64,000 bases of DNA from Polytrichum commune (GCA_950295325.1 OX485804.1:64882533-64946532); one strand, 5' to 3'; positions 32,487 to 44,913 are shown, numbered from the stretch's first letter. The notes: generated by a model not told the origin, from the sequence alone. Numbers and translations: made by a program.

Positions 32487-35275
32487 TTTATGGCATGAGA
32501 GGTTAGGACATCCAGGCACGACTGTATTTCGCCGGATGCTTCCTCTATTGACAGGTCATAACCTGGTCACAGCAGAGGCTGAGAAAACACATGAGTGTGT
32601 AGCTTGTATTAAGGGAAAATACATTAAAAAGCCGTCACAATGGACATTACCCACTGAATTATCTCCTCCCCTCCATAGACTTCACGGGGATATTTGTGGT
32701 CCAATAAACCCACCATCATGAGTATTCAGATATTACTTTGTCCTAGCTGACGCATCGGGGAGTCATTTTGAGGTATCATTACTCCTCACCCGAAATATGG
32801 TTTTTCCCAGATTATTAGCGGTCCTATTACGCTACAAAAATCATTTCCCTGAAAATCCCATTAAATATCTTCGTATGGATAATGCACAAGAGTTTAGATC
32901 TCACGCATTCGAAGATTATTGTATAGCTAATGGGATAGCACTAACCTACTCAGTCCCATATGAGCATGCCCAGAACGGCCTAGCCGAAGCATATGTAAAG
33001 AAAATTCAGTTAGTAGCAAGACCCTTACTTTTACATGCTAAATTACCATCTAACCTGTGGGGGCATGCTGTCTTACATGCAACTTCACTACTTAAGCTGA
33101 GACCAACTTTACTGAACACTCAAACCCCTTATGAACTGCTATCGGGCAGGCCACCCAATGTATCACACATCCGTGTGTTTGGTTGCCAAGTATGGATACC
33201 CCTACCTGATCCAAAAAGATACACCATTGGCGGACACCGCCAAGAGGGTATCTATGTTGGATTTGATTCCCCATCTATAATCCGATATATTGACCCAAAA
33301 ACCCAAGCCTTATACAAAGCCAGATTCGCGAATTGTAGGTTTATCGAAAACAAATTCCCTAGCCTACCCCAATCCTCCACCCAAACACCCCTGAACTTTG
33401 GTGCACCAGAGACTTTAACCTTAAACCCAGACTCACCTACCTCTTTACCCAATACCGAAGTCCTGAAATTACTTAACCTTCGCGCATTAGCTGAAAATAC
33501 CCCCGACGGATTCTCTACCCAACCGCGAATTATCAGAAACCCACTACCTGGAACTGGCCACACTTTATACCGAAATAGACCTGAACCAATCCCAATAAAT
33601 CCCAAACCAGCTAAGTTACCTAAAGTCCTATTTACAACTGAGTCTTTAGACTCAAAACCAGATCCTACAACACTGACTAAAGCCATGAATAGACCAGACT
33701 TGCCCAACTGGAAATCAGCCATAGAAACCGAATACTCATCCCTGTGAAAACACCAAGTATTTGGAGAATTAGCCACAGACTTAGAAAAACAACCTGTAGG
33801 CCATAAACTGATATTTACTAGAAAATTAGATTCAGAAGGGAAAGTCCTTAGATATAAAGTCAGACTAGTAGCCCAAGGATTTACCCAAAGACCAGGGATT
33901 GACTATGACCAAACATATTCCCCAATAATGGATTCGGTGTCATTCAGATATCTTCTAGCCTTATCAATTCAGTTTTCATTGAAGATGTATCTGCTGGATG
34001 TTGTGACTGCCTATTTGCATGGTAGTTTAGACACTAAAATATATCTGAATCCCCCTCCTGGTTTTCTGAAATCTACTCCTAACCCCCAACCTGGAAAATT
34101 TACAGGCCTTAGAATCTGCAAGGCCTTATATGGCCTGAAACAATCTGGTAGGACCTGGTACCATCACCTTTGTAACTTTCTGATTTCCCAAGGCTTTATG
34201 CATAATAGTACCCTACCCTGTATATTCACCTATACCAGAAATTCAGGCTTTGTCATCCTAGCAGTTTATGTAGATGACTTAAATATCCTAGGCACACCAG
34301 AATTATGTGAGTATGCAAAGCAAATTCTAACTCAAAATTTTGACATGAAGTACTTGGGGCAGACTTCATATTGTCTAGGATTGCAAGTTCATTATTCTAA
34401 TGAGGGCATCCTATTACACCAGAAAGCATATGTGGAAAAAGTACTTAAACTTTTTCAAATGGATCAATCAAATCCATTGGCAGCCCCCATGATTGGGCGC
34501 AGTAAGACCAATGATGATCCTTACCAACCTCGTGAGGAGGAGGAGCAGATAATAGATAAACCAAAATACCTCACAGCGGTCGGTGCTTTTACTTACCTAG
34601 CAACCCACACCAGACCTGATATTGCCTTTGCTACAAGTATTCTAGCCCGACACAGCCAGAACCCTACAATAAGACATTGGAACGCAGTAAAACACCTTTT
34701 GAAATATCTCCGAGGGACACCTGATCTTGGATTATTTTATCACAGGACTAACAATTCTGAAATCCAAGGTTTTGCAGATTCCGGGTTTAGAACTGACTTG
34801 AATGCAGGAAAGTCACAAACCGGATATATATTTCTGAAATGTGGTGCACCGATATCTCGGAGGTCAACCAAGCAAACAGTCACGCCCACTTCAACAAATC
34901 ATGCTGAATTATTAGCGTTTCATGAGGCTGCACGTGAGGTGGTGTGGCTATGCACCTTGGAGCAGATCTTGGACCAGCAGTGCAACCTTAGAATTAGAAA
35001 GATGCCAACTGTAGTTTTTGAGGAAAATTCAGCTTGTGTTAGGCAAATGGCATCTGGTTTTATAAAGGCTGATAGAACCAAGCATGTGAGTCCACATGTT
35101 TTTGGATTCAGCCAAGATTTGATAGATTAGAAGCAATTAGAGATTGTAAAGATAGAATCTGAACATAATATTGCAGACATGCTAACTAAGGCACTCCCAG
35201 GATATAAGCATAAGAAACTTGTATATGCTGCTGGACTTAGAACTATACAAGATATTACCCCAGCTGAAATTTAAC
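32487..35275 (+). pseudogene. Copia integrase, reverse transcriptase and RNase H, disrupted
   Basis: After a frameshift at about 32,484 the GAG-pre-integrase motif LWHERLGHPG and the H/C zinc residues appear. The integrase core follows, with D in LHGDICGP, D in RMDNAQEF and E in NGLAEAYVKK (32,797-33,747). A TGA at 33,745 and a stretch without an ATG lead into the RT (33,928-35,130), with VYVDDLNILG as catalytic box and an RNase H beginning FADSGFRTDL and ending ADMLTKALPG after a TAG at 35,128. About three or four lesions break the polyprotein. Confidence 0.92.
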
Positions 35276-35366
35276 ACTATTTTCTCTATCCAAGATTTTT
35301 ATCCCACATCGGGTTTTTGCTTGGAAGAGTTTTTAACGAGGTTAAATCCATCAGCTTGAGGAGGAG

Positions 35367-35809
35367 TGTTAGAGAAATGAAGAAAGACAATCTGATGTAT
35401 TTAAAGTAGAACAGCCATCTGAGACTTAAGGGGAAAAGCCACATGAGGACTTAGGGTGGATATCCTTAGTCCAGGGTATAGGAAGATAAATAGACCCTGG
35501 TCCTTAATCATGGTATTAAGTAGTTAACTAAGAACTATAAGCCCCGGGTATCCCGAGGGTATCAGAGCTCAAGTAACACTAAGTACTATTAGACTCGGAT
35601 ATCCCGAGGGTACCAACAAGTGCATCAACCTGGTTAGGTATGGCCAGCACGTAGGTGTACACAGATGGAGACACCTGGCACAAATATATTATTTTATTAT
35701 TTTTATACTTACAAATACCCTCTCCTACCATATCCGGTAGAGTTAGAGATTTACACCTACATACTGTCCAAAAGTCCATTCATCCATCTGTATTCATTCT
35801 CTCACAACA
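35367..35809 (+). repeat. 3' LTR of copia element
   Basis: 443 bp ending ACAACA, directly followed by the CCTTT target copy that is also U2 nucleotides 4-8. Any transcript started or read through from this LTR runs straight into the U2 body. Confidence 0.93.
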
Positions 35810-36005
35810 CCTTTCTCGGCCTTTTGGCTAAGATAAAGTGTAGTATCTGTTCTTATCAGTTTAATATCTGATACGAGGCTCATCAAGCCTCATGATATTA
35901 ATCTAATTTTTCTTGGGTGCGAGCCCATATGGCAGCTTGCTGTCAGGACTCGCGTGCGTCTCCTTGGTATTGCACTATTTCCTTGGTTGGTGCAACCCTT
36001 CCCTC
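35810..36005 (+). ncRNA. U2 snRNA body, cut from its promoter
   Basis: U2 snRNA pairs with the intron branch site in the spliceosome. From nucleotide 4 (CCTTTCTCGGCCTTTTGGCT) the sequence is U2-like through GTAGTATCTGTTCTTATCAG, a stem IIa region TTTAATATCTGAT, an Sm site AATTTTT (about 35,905) and two 3' stem-loops to about 36,000. One difference from the usual plant 5' domain is GATAAAG for GATCAAG. The LTR supplies ACA in place of the original ATA at nucleotides 1-3. It is the best-preserved U2 in the window, but the promoter is 7.9 kb upstream. Confidence 0.88.
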
Positions 36006-36103
36006 TAGGGACCCACACAATCTCAAATAGCAACCAATGACTGTAAAATTTGAATGTTTCAGCTGTGCGTATGTCTAATTTGCTGAGGCACGCCGCATAC
36101 CAC

Positions 36104-36349
36104 GGCTGGGGATTCGTGGCACTCAAGTAAAATCATCCATCCAAGATATCGTGGATGAAGTGGCTCCAATAAAAAAAGCCCCCCTATGGGGTTGAGGGCC
36201 GATTCATTCGAATGTGACGTCACTAGACTAATTCGGGGCCTTTGACTCTATTTCCGGAATCAAATTGCCCAAAAATAGCCATTTAGATGATTCCTGCGTT
36301 TTTTTCATCCGCACGGATGATTTTACTTGAGTGCCACGAATCCCCGGCC
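36104..36349. mobile_element. MULE-type MITE downstream of U2
   Basis: A 246-bp element with ends GGCTGGGGATTCGTGGCACT and its near-perfect reverse complement. The 9-bp flanks GCATACCAC (36,095-36,103) and GCATACTAC (36,350-36,358) differ by one base. Single ends of the same family occur at 42,612 and 54,962. Confidence 0.85.
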
Positions 36350-36358
36350 GCATACTAC

Positions 36359-36920
36359 AGCTTTGTACGCCTAACCAAGTGATCATCGGAGGACTTTTAG
36401 TAATGTTTCCAAACCCTTGAGAGAACCATGAGGCCTGGCGTGCAGAGGCGTGGGAATGTCCATGCACAACTTTCAGTTTCTGCTGTTGAGCATCTTTGGG
36501 TCATATCGGTCGCAACATCCGATCTGGGGAAAGGTGTTGCATAGTTTCATTTCCATCCAGAAATTATGAACCGTCCTAACAATCACACTCCTGACGCAGA
36601 AAGTAATTCTTTGAATACTTTGCTTGAATAGAAACCCACATATTTACCAAAAATATAAATTATTTTCTCTGTCCGAAATATTTCAAGCACGAATTAGAAC
36701 ACACGCTTATTAAGTTTCCAAACATAATCATCACAGTAGACAGAATCTCTAGTAATACCCGTCCTCCCTGTTTAAGTTCGAGGGGTTAGGGTTTAGCGCA
36801 ACCCTAACTTACTCTTCGGGCCTCCAATCTGCGGTAGCATCCCATCATCCTATGGACTGATTGTATGTCATTGTTGGTTGAAAATCTGCTTGTTATGGTG
36901 GATTTGAACATGTGCTAAGG
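36359..36920. repeat. U2 3'-flank shared with copies 1 and 3
   Basis: The sequence to about 36,920 (for example CCCATCATCCTATGGA near 36,840) aligns with 830-1,170 and, inverted, with 62,110-62,440. The U2 copies therefore belong to a duplicated unit that includes about 1 kb of downstream DNA. Confidence 0.65.
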
Positions 36921-39900
36921 ACGTTGCTCTCAAAATCTTCATAAGCTCCTCATGAGAGGAAGCGGATCCAAGCAGCTACCTTTCCGAAAGTTTGAAACCC
37001 TAGACAATTGCACTTACGTAGGCATACTCCTTACGCACTTGAATAGTTCCACAAGGTTAATGAAATCGCCGACACTCTAACCGTCGAGTAGAAAAACCTC
37101 TTGATGAGAGACTGACCATAGATTGCTAAAATGAGAGATTCCAAAGAAGGAGCAAATTTAGAATAGATCTGCTCCACATCCAGTCCTCTGTAAGCTCTTC
37201 AGCGAACTGATGTACCTTCGCATGGATTATCAAAGCTTCTTAACATTGGCCACAGGAGCAAATCCACTTATGTGCTCTACTCCAAAGTTGGGTTCCTCAA
37301 ATCTGCATTGGACAAGCATGACTCTGATGAGGCTAAGAAGGATTGAACCAAAGCATTTCGATGACACAATTCCCCGAATGTAACATAACCCATGACTTCA
37401 AGTCCTTGACACTCTGTGTGCAAACCAGCGTTGGTCTGGAATATAGGTGAACACATGGTATCAATAATCACCTTCAATGATGCGTATTAAAGTTGTAGTA
37501 CTAGTCAAATATATTGATATTTGGTGGGTATATCAAGGTGACAGAAATTTTTTTTACCCGAGCTATGATCGGGAAGAACCGGCAGTTAGTTACAGGATGA
37601 ACCGGTTGAGTTTGAGAAATAACCACCGGCATGGGAGGGTAAGACCTCCACTACCTACTATAGCTGTGACATTGTGACCAGTTGCATCTCACCAATTTGC
37701 TTTTGCTCTATGCCAAGCTGGTCCTATGCAAGGCACACTTGTCTGCCCTCCAAACAGAACTAAAGACACATTTGTAATTAACTTAATCTTGTCGGCAAGA
37801 GTCATCACTCAAGAGCTAGGAAAATTTTAGCATTTGTTATCTAAATGTTTACAATTCTCAAATACTACAAAAGCAGTTTCAAATTACACCCTAACCTTCG
37901 TAATGTCCCAAAACCCTAGGGAATAGATGTGCTCGATTTAAAGCTCCCTCCTCGTTGTCACATCTCCCTCCCATTCATCATGGATTTTGACATTGAAATA
38001 ATTTACCGAAGAATTCAAATCACACGTTCACATGCATCACGTTGTCATCATTGTCATTATTGCAATGTTGACTTGTGTGCACTTTGGTTGCCACATGCGT
38101 GATATTAGGGAGGCTGGAGTGTAGTGGTTCTTAAGAATGTTTTAGCAATTTGGAGGGGCAAAGATTCGGAGCCTTTCGAGGTTGTCCCCATTATGTCATC
38201 TTTGTAAAATGTGTTTGCATTGTATATTGTGAGGAGCAACGGTTTACAACCGGTTGGGATATAAAGGTTCACACTTTGGTGCCATACCATATTGCTCCCT
38301 TCATGTGTCACAGTCTCACTAGACATCACATAAGAAAAGGGACTGCGTATCATCCAAGCGAACTATATATTTGTAGTGATAAACATCCTCTATTAGACCC
38401 ACATCACAAAACCTTTACATTCATATATCATCAACATTGGTTTTCCATCAATTCAAACACAACAAAATGCAACATAGAATCCGTGCTTATCAAACATAGA
38501 GTTGCAATTTTTGATCGTTCTAAACTAAAAGAACTAAAATAAACAATTTTGTCTCATTTTAGAACACACAAATTTTTATCATTGTTTCTATATTTAAGAG
38601 TTGCAAGACTAGAAAGGTTGAATCAATTTTGCAGGAATCATTCGCAAAATGTGGAGTTCATGTTAGAAAGATTTTAAACCCTCAAGAGTGTGCATTGACA
38701 TCGACATAAACAGTTAACACTACTCACTTGCATTTTCAGATGTAGTTATGAATAGTGGACCTGATTAATCTATTTGTTGCTTATCATAAGCAATTGAACA
38801 TACGCAAAACTATGCGAATACGCAACACCATTTAATTTCACACTACTTGCCTTCATTTAACAATTCATCACTAGATGAGAACCCTCGCCATAAACGATCT
38901 CAAACTTGACTAATCATTTAACCTTGAAAACACAACAGTGGGCATGACTGTGTATAATTTATGCAACCTAGATTTAATTAACTTCTCTTTCTCCTAGGTA
39001 GCTTTAGGCTCACAAACTAAAATCTTGTATGATCTATGGAGTACGTTTATAAGTCGAGCTTTTGGTAGTTGCACCCCTTGCCTTGAGGACTACATAAGGA
39101 TTCGTCTTAACTAGAACCACGGGTAGATCACTTAGTGCATTTTAAAAACGACGTGTGGCATAATATAGAGAGGATTAAAATCATTTGAAATAAAAATTAT
39201 AAAGGAATTCCAAATAATGAAGGGGCCATTAAATGTAGACAATCCCATTATAAGTAAGTTAGATGGACATAAAATGTGGGCCATTATTTTTTGTAAAATT
39301 AATATAGGGGTTGAAGATAAGGATCCTAGAAGGTATGTAAATGGGTTTAGGACTCACAGGGATGGATGATAATTGGGATTTCCGTCTGTCAAAAAATGGA
39401 TGAATAGGGAACGCGCCGTCATTGGGATTGTCTTCCCCACGTTAAAAGGAATATAGAGTACAAAAAATTCCAGTGACTTGGACAATATAAGTAATGGAAG
39501 GGTGCAAACAAATGGGCCATTTTTTAAATTTAAGTAATTATAGGGAGGCTTTAATTCAACCCTTGAAGGTAAATAACCCCAAAACAAAAAAAAACCCCAG
39601 CCACACGTGGTGCACAAAAATGCCTTAGAATGATCTACGCATGACTAGAACATGCCCAATCTGCTCATTGAGCCAGTTTGCTAGATAAATATGTCAACAT
39701 CATATGTCAAAATGTCAGTGGGTGATTATGAATATGTCATGCAACCTCAACTTCAATTCTAAATCATAACTTAGACTATAGCATGAATAGCAACTGAAAT
39801 CACGGCTCACCTCATCGAGTAAATCAGTCGCTTGAAACAATCTCTACCATCTCAATAGCTATTAGCTACCTAAATTTGTCATGTGCAAAATTTTAGTCCA

Positions 39901-41655
39901 TAATGGTAATGGTATTTCTAACCGTGTGGCTGCGGTGCCTTTGGTTACTAAGCAATTGATGTGTTTCAGTGACCTCTAGAGCATGGACTCCAACTACCCT
40001 TAGTATCCATGGACATGAACTCAGTAAAATAAGAAACAAGAGACAATTGGCCACCCAATGGAACGATTACTTAACACTCTATGAAATAGTGCATTGTTGT
40101 AAGTTAAAAAAAGAATACTCATAACATAACTCATTAACCTCAATACCAAATACACCCAAAAAAATCGCCTTTCATATATTGAATTTTTTTACATATGAAC
40201 GATTGAGAGACTAATTCTAGTATTTGGGGCAAAGACACAGATGAATGTTCAATACATGATCTTTAATTATGGTTGAAAATAGCACTTATCGAGTTAGACT
40301 CATGAAGTTGCATCCTGAAATTTGCTTCTCATCCAACCCAACTTCAAGATCAAAGGATAAAAAGAATGTGTTGAAACCACATTGATTCTGATCAAACAAA
40401 CTTTGTCAAGTTTAATCTAGGATTTATGGGCTTAAGAAAAGTAACCATGGATATACTAGCCATTCAAGACATGCATGAATTATTGAGTCCAAGCTTCAAG
40501 TTTGGGAAGCCAAATAATGAACAAATATGATAATGGTTCCTGAGTGTTGAGGATGAGTAGATATAATGTCACACTTCTATAACTTGACAAGTACTTGAGA
40601 GATGGCAAGGTATTGGTTTTAATTTTCCTTTTCAAAAGCTCCGAACGACAAAAAATAATATCAAATTCATGGGTGATGAAACCATAGAAGTATTTTTTAT
40701 TTTGCTTTGGCCAAGGTTGCCTTCTTATAAAAAAAAGAAAGAAAAAGAAAAAGAAAAAGACTTGTGGCACTTGACGTTAGGCTGAAGCAAAGAATGTTGA
40801 GTTTGAATGCATGGCTTAAGCTCCTTCCCAATTAGCTTGTGCTTGGTACGAGATCGAGCTAAGTGTTTGCCCCTCCCCCCCCCCCCACCCCAACTTTCCA
40901 AGCCTTGTGCCAAGTTGGCCAACTCTCACCCTCCTCATACGTCCAACCTCTCCCGACATAAGGGTTGGGCACATGGCCTAGGCTTTCACAGCCTTGACAG
41001 CCCTAGCAGGACATGGATTGAAACAATAATTTTTTTAAAGAAAACCGAACACAATCAGTAAAAAAAATTGATAAAATTTTGTATTCTCTATTAGAGCTCT
41101 TAAAAATACAAAGCCCTCCCTGAAAGACTTTAATTTTAATTCTAGGGCTTGTATAAAATAACTTTTAGAATTATAATATAATAAATTGAATATAAAAGAA
41201 GGAAAAAGGGGAAAAATATATATGTTAGAATTTAAATACAAATTTAGGATACCAACAAAAAAAAACCAGTCGAATCCATAATGAAGCACATGAAAATACG
41301 ACAGTTTTACTACTTGACCAAGTATCAAGAGAGGCAAGCACAACATGTACACCAATTACTAGGAGATATGGCATAGAAATTAATGCAACTAGAAAGCAAT
41401 AGTCATGGTTGTGATTCTCCAAGTTCAGAAAAATAAAAATGAAATTACACCATTTCATCTTTTTTCTAGTGATTATTCACTTACTGAGTCAAAAATATAA
41501 TTACAAATTATAATGTGGTTTTATTTGTTAAATTGCTTAGTTCTTAAGTTAGCTAAACTTATATATAATATTTTTAGTATTGAATGTTTCAAATTCAGGA
41601 TCTTCATCTGCACGGATTTCTTGAGAAACAAAATCATTTCAAGTGCTCTATGGAG
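36921..41655. other. Gene-free AT-rich spacer
   Basis: I see no convincing gene. A 130-codon ORF at 38,150-38,542 has no recognisable domain. Simple-sequence tracts include an A-rich AAAGAAAAAG run near 40,735-40,760 and a C run at about 40,868-40,880. Confidence 0.5.
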
Positions 41656-41867
41656 ACCGGTTTATGGATGAGTGCTTTGGAGTTTTATGGCCTTGTATGA
41701 AATTAACTGGAGTGAAAGTTACCGGACAGAGCGCTATGAAGTTGTTGGCCTTTTATAACATCTCTTATAAACCATAGCACTGACCTGCTAACTTTCACTC
41801 CATAGCACCGGAGTGAAACTTAACCGGTCTCCACAAGCACTCCATAGCACTCATCCATGAACCAGTT
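41656..41867. mobile_element. MITE with ACCGGTTTATGG ends
   Basis: About 212 bp. The left end ACCGGTTTATGGATGAGTGC is matched by the reverse complement of the right end (AACTGGTTCATGGATGAGTGC type). Internal sequences around CTTTCACTCCATAGCAC also form an inverted pair, so the whole could fold as a hairpin. No clear target duplication. Confidence 0.55.
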
Positions 41868-41970
41868 ACCGGTACGAATAACATAAAGAAATGTAACCAA
41901 CGTTGATTAGAAAAAACAACACCAAATATTTGTGACCAAAAACAATTTGCTGTAACCATAGAATAAGTTT

Positions 41971-42120
41971 ATTGAGATTGAGTTGGATTAAAAGAACGAA
42001 ATCTATTTACACCATCCCCAAATAAAGTATTCTCTACAGCAGCACCGTGAATAGCACATACAAGAGCAGCTCCTAATACTCCTAATACTCCTAATACTCC
42101 CATCGGATTTGGGCGAACCA
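41971..42120 (-). pseudogene. psbD: Plastid psbD fragment (nuclear plastid DNA)
   Basis: The minus strand encodes [18 protein letters not shown] followed by a diverged FRSFNPTQ, matching the photosystem II D2 protein segment around GAALLCAIHGATVENTLF. It is only about 50 codons, ends in a stop and has a small tandem expansion (three GAGTATTAG-type units encoding [10 protein letters not shown]). This is a decayed plastid-to-nucleus transfer and supports a plant host. Confidence 0.8.
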
Positions 42121-42611
42121 ACCCATACACTCGTTTGTTCCTTGTTGGATGCCTAAACCCTTGCCTCTAAGGAACCAGTGTACGGGTTGTTTTGCCTTAG
42201 CCCTCCCATTGTATCTTCATCATAGACTTTACACAACACAAGTTTTGTCATTCAAAATTCAAATATTATCTGTAGAAGTTGGAGAACATGAAAAGCGAAC
42301 CGAATATCACCCACACACCTTAATGAGGTGATAAGGTAAGTGGATTCGGTGCTTGCTTGTCATTGCTCATATAGGGTATGTTAAATTCAGTTCCTTAAGC
42401 TTTAACCCAAGTTTCTCTATTGTTAGCATGTCTTAATCATGATAAAACTTGGGTCAAGTTGCGAGTGCACTTAATTATGTGATGCCATGGAAACATTGAG
42501 GAATTATTAAGAATTACATGTGACAAGTTGCATGGGATCTAGAACACATGCCAAACCTGTTACGGATGGTGCACACACCACTAAACATTAATGTGGATGT
42601 CGAGGTGTAAG

Positions 42612-42690
42612 GGCCGGGGATTCGTGGCACTCAAGTAAAGTCATCAGATAACAAATATCGGATGAAACTTACTTTAGTGAAGCGCCTCAT
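42612..42690 (+). mobile_element. Single MULE-type terminus
   Basis: GGCCGGGGATTCGTGGCACT followed by CAAGTAAAGTCATC matches the end of the MITE at 36,104-36,349. No partner end lies nearby; the next inverted copy is at 54,962. The 9-bp flanks of these two ends do not match. Confidence 0.55.
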
Positions 42691-43485
42691 AGGTGGCATG
42701 TAAAACTCATTTCTTCATAGCTAATGTGAATTATTAGCTATTTTATAAATATCACTAATAGCTAGTAGTTTATAATAGCTATGAAGGAACAAAGGGGTTT
42801 TATGTAAAATAGCTAGTAATTCACAATAACTATGGAGGAACAAAGGGGTCTTACGTGCTTGTGATGCCAATTTTCATATTTCTTTGTCCAAAACAAAGTT
42901 TCAGTGTAAATAGTGTCATTTTTGAACTTCGGAATCGTAAATGTATGTGTATGAAAGGGGCTATAGACTGAGATTCCAGAAAGCAACTGTAAAAGGCTAT
43001 AGCCTGATTCTAGGAGGTTCCAGGGGCTGATATAGGCCATTGTCTGGTAGAAAGGAGGGGCCATTATTAAGTTTTTTTTGGAGAAAAGTAGAGAGTGTGG
43101 CTGAGAGAGGATAGAGACAGTTTTTGCTAAGTATTGCTAGAAATTCCCCGAGGAGTGATTCCTCGGAGGTTGTCACGCTATAGTATGACTGTGTGTAAAA
43201 CTATGTTTCCAATCCAGGGTGTGTAACTAGATGGTGATATAACTGATTAGGCCATAGATTGTGCAGACTGGTTTTAGTTATTGGCCAATATTGGAATATA
43301 ATATTTTTGAACTTTACTGAATGCTAAATCTGTTGTGATTGAATTATCAAAGTGGAGACCATAATCTGATAGAATTTTGAGTACGAGGGATGAGTGTAAT
43401 GAATTGTAACTTCAGTCAATGGTCTGTATGTCTTGTTGTGATTGCATGTGTTTATGATTTGTGGAATTAAGGAGGATGATATTGA
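42691..43485. other. Gene-free spacer
   Basis: No gene seen. A short stretch (about 42,738-42,775) repeats the TATAAATATCACTAATAGCT motif found at the inverted-repeat junction near 58,655-58,685. Confidence 0.5.
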
Positions 43486-43773
43486 GTGATCCTCTTAGTG
43501 TATATTGACAATAAAACTCAAAAATACCAACCACTAATTAATGACATCACCCAACAAGGCTGGAAAGTAGACCCACTTATAGTCATCTTGGCTGGAGCTA
43601 GAGGAACCACACACACCCCGTCAATAAAACAACTAGAACATACATTCAAACTACCTCAAAAATCTATAAACCATACATTCAAAGAAATAAACACCATTGC
43701 CATACAACATGCCAGTTCAATCCTTCTACATAAAAGACGTATTGAAAATAACCAAGCAATACCAGCAGAATAA
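43486..43773 (+). mobile_element. LINE 3' end, 5'-truncated
   Basis: The frame encodes a LINE-like C-terminal segment (KYQPLINDITQQGW, then ARGTTHTPSI, then ILLHKRRIEN). This pattern follows the RNase H and zinc-binding regions in some LINE polyproteins. It is followed by A/AAC-rich tail sequence (43,774-43,815). It probably belongs to the LINE family of copies A and B, in the opposite orientation. Confidence 0.55.
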
Positions 43774-43912
43774 TAAATAAATAAACAAACAAAAACAACA
43801 ACAACAACAACAAAAATCCTTTATTGAACAATATTAACACCAATAGCTCAGGAAGACGGGTAGGAGCTGGCTGGTTGGTACAATTTTCCTGCCGTTATAA
43901 TCATTAGCAACA

Positions 43913-44025
43913 CCAAGTCATGTATAACACACTAAACGCTCAGACGAACTCAACAGGAGTCGAACCCGGACCGCCTACATATAGTTAAACATCCTCCCTC
44001 AACCAACCAAGGAAACATGACTTGG
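43913..44025 (-). mobile_element. tRNA-like SINE candidate bounded by an 11-bp inverted repeat
   Basis: The minus strand contains a perfect B-box GGTTCGACTCC (about 43,952-43,962) and an A-box-like TGGTTGAGGG upstream. The unit is bounded by CCAAGTCATGT and ACATGACTTGG. The inverted ends are unusual for a SINE. Confidence 0.4.
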
Positions 44026-44913
44026 CGACCACCAAACACAACAAATTACAACTTATACTACAACATTGCAGCAACTACGTGCTAAAACAACTAAGGAGGG
44101 TTACCTTTATTGTTGTTTTCCGGTTACTATAGTGTCCATCCCCGGAAGGGGAGAGTAGTACTGTCCAAATTTCCCCTTGTCTAGTAGGCATTGGGTCATT
44201 TGACAATACGAACGGACACTTCATTCACGCCGGCCCCTTTAAATAGGGATCGGGGTTCTATCTATCTAACTATCTATCTATATGATTTCTCTATGACTGA
44301 TTTATGGATGCCTAATGAGTAAGACTGTTTCATAAGTGGGAATGAAGGCAATTGTCTGATTGAGAAGTCAACGTTGTTTTGAGTGCAATATTACCGATGG
44401 CGAACGAGGACTATCGCCTGACACGATCGTCATTAATCCAGCAGAGGGTTTGGGTTGTTTAATACAGATCTTCTTATCTTATTGCAAGAATTTGGGTTAA
44501 ATTGAGCATCTCATTTCCAAAGAATTAAATTGCTTGTGGTTTTAATTGATAATCCCAGAGATACTTAAGTTGGCCATGATCTGTGTTCGTTTATATTTAC
44601 ATTGAGATGGGATTAACATGTTTTTAGGCAATTGTCTGAGATAATTTACTGGTACGAAGTGGTATTTGAATGTTGAGATTGTGTGGCAATCGGCTGCGCA
44701 GAGGCTGGTCTCGTAATTCTCTTCTGATTTGGCTGCAGTATCACAGAAGGGCCCAGACCATCGTCTTGTGATAATACAGGGGGAACTTGTATGGGTTCAA
44801 CAGGTGGACGGAAGCCGAACAATTGTTGGCCAGGCTATAGACTTTGAAGGGTGATCTAACCCTGTCTGCGTAGTTGAAAGGTCTGGACTGTTGGTGTCTT
44901 AGTAAACTGGTAG

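Larger units (their letters stand above)
27888..35809 (+). mobile_element. Young Ty1/copia element inserted in U2 snRNA gene
   Basis: A 7.9-kb element with LTRs 27,888-28,355 and 35,367-35,809 (TGTTAG...ACAACA) and target duplication CCTTT (27,883-27,887 and 35,810-35,814). The LTRs differ by two substitutions and one 25-bp indel by my reading, so insertion is recent. A purine tract (GAGGAGGAG) precedes the 3' LTR. The gag-pol order gag, zinc knuckle, integrase, RT, RNase H marks Copia. The frame is broken in several places. The leader carries a nested MULE-like element. Confidence 0.95.

Noticed and set aside
38150-38542. 130-codon plus-strand ORF in the AT-rich spacer
   Set aside because: No recognisable domain, odd composition, no supporting context; likely chance.
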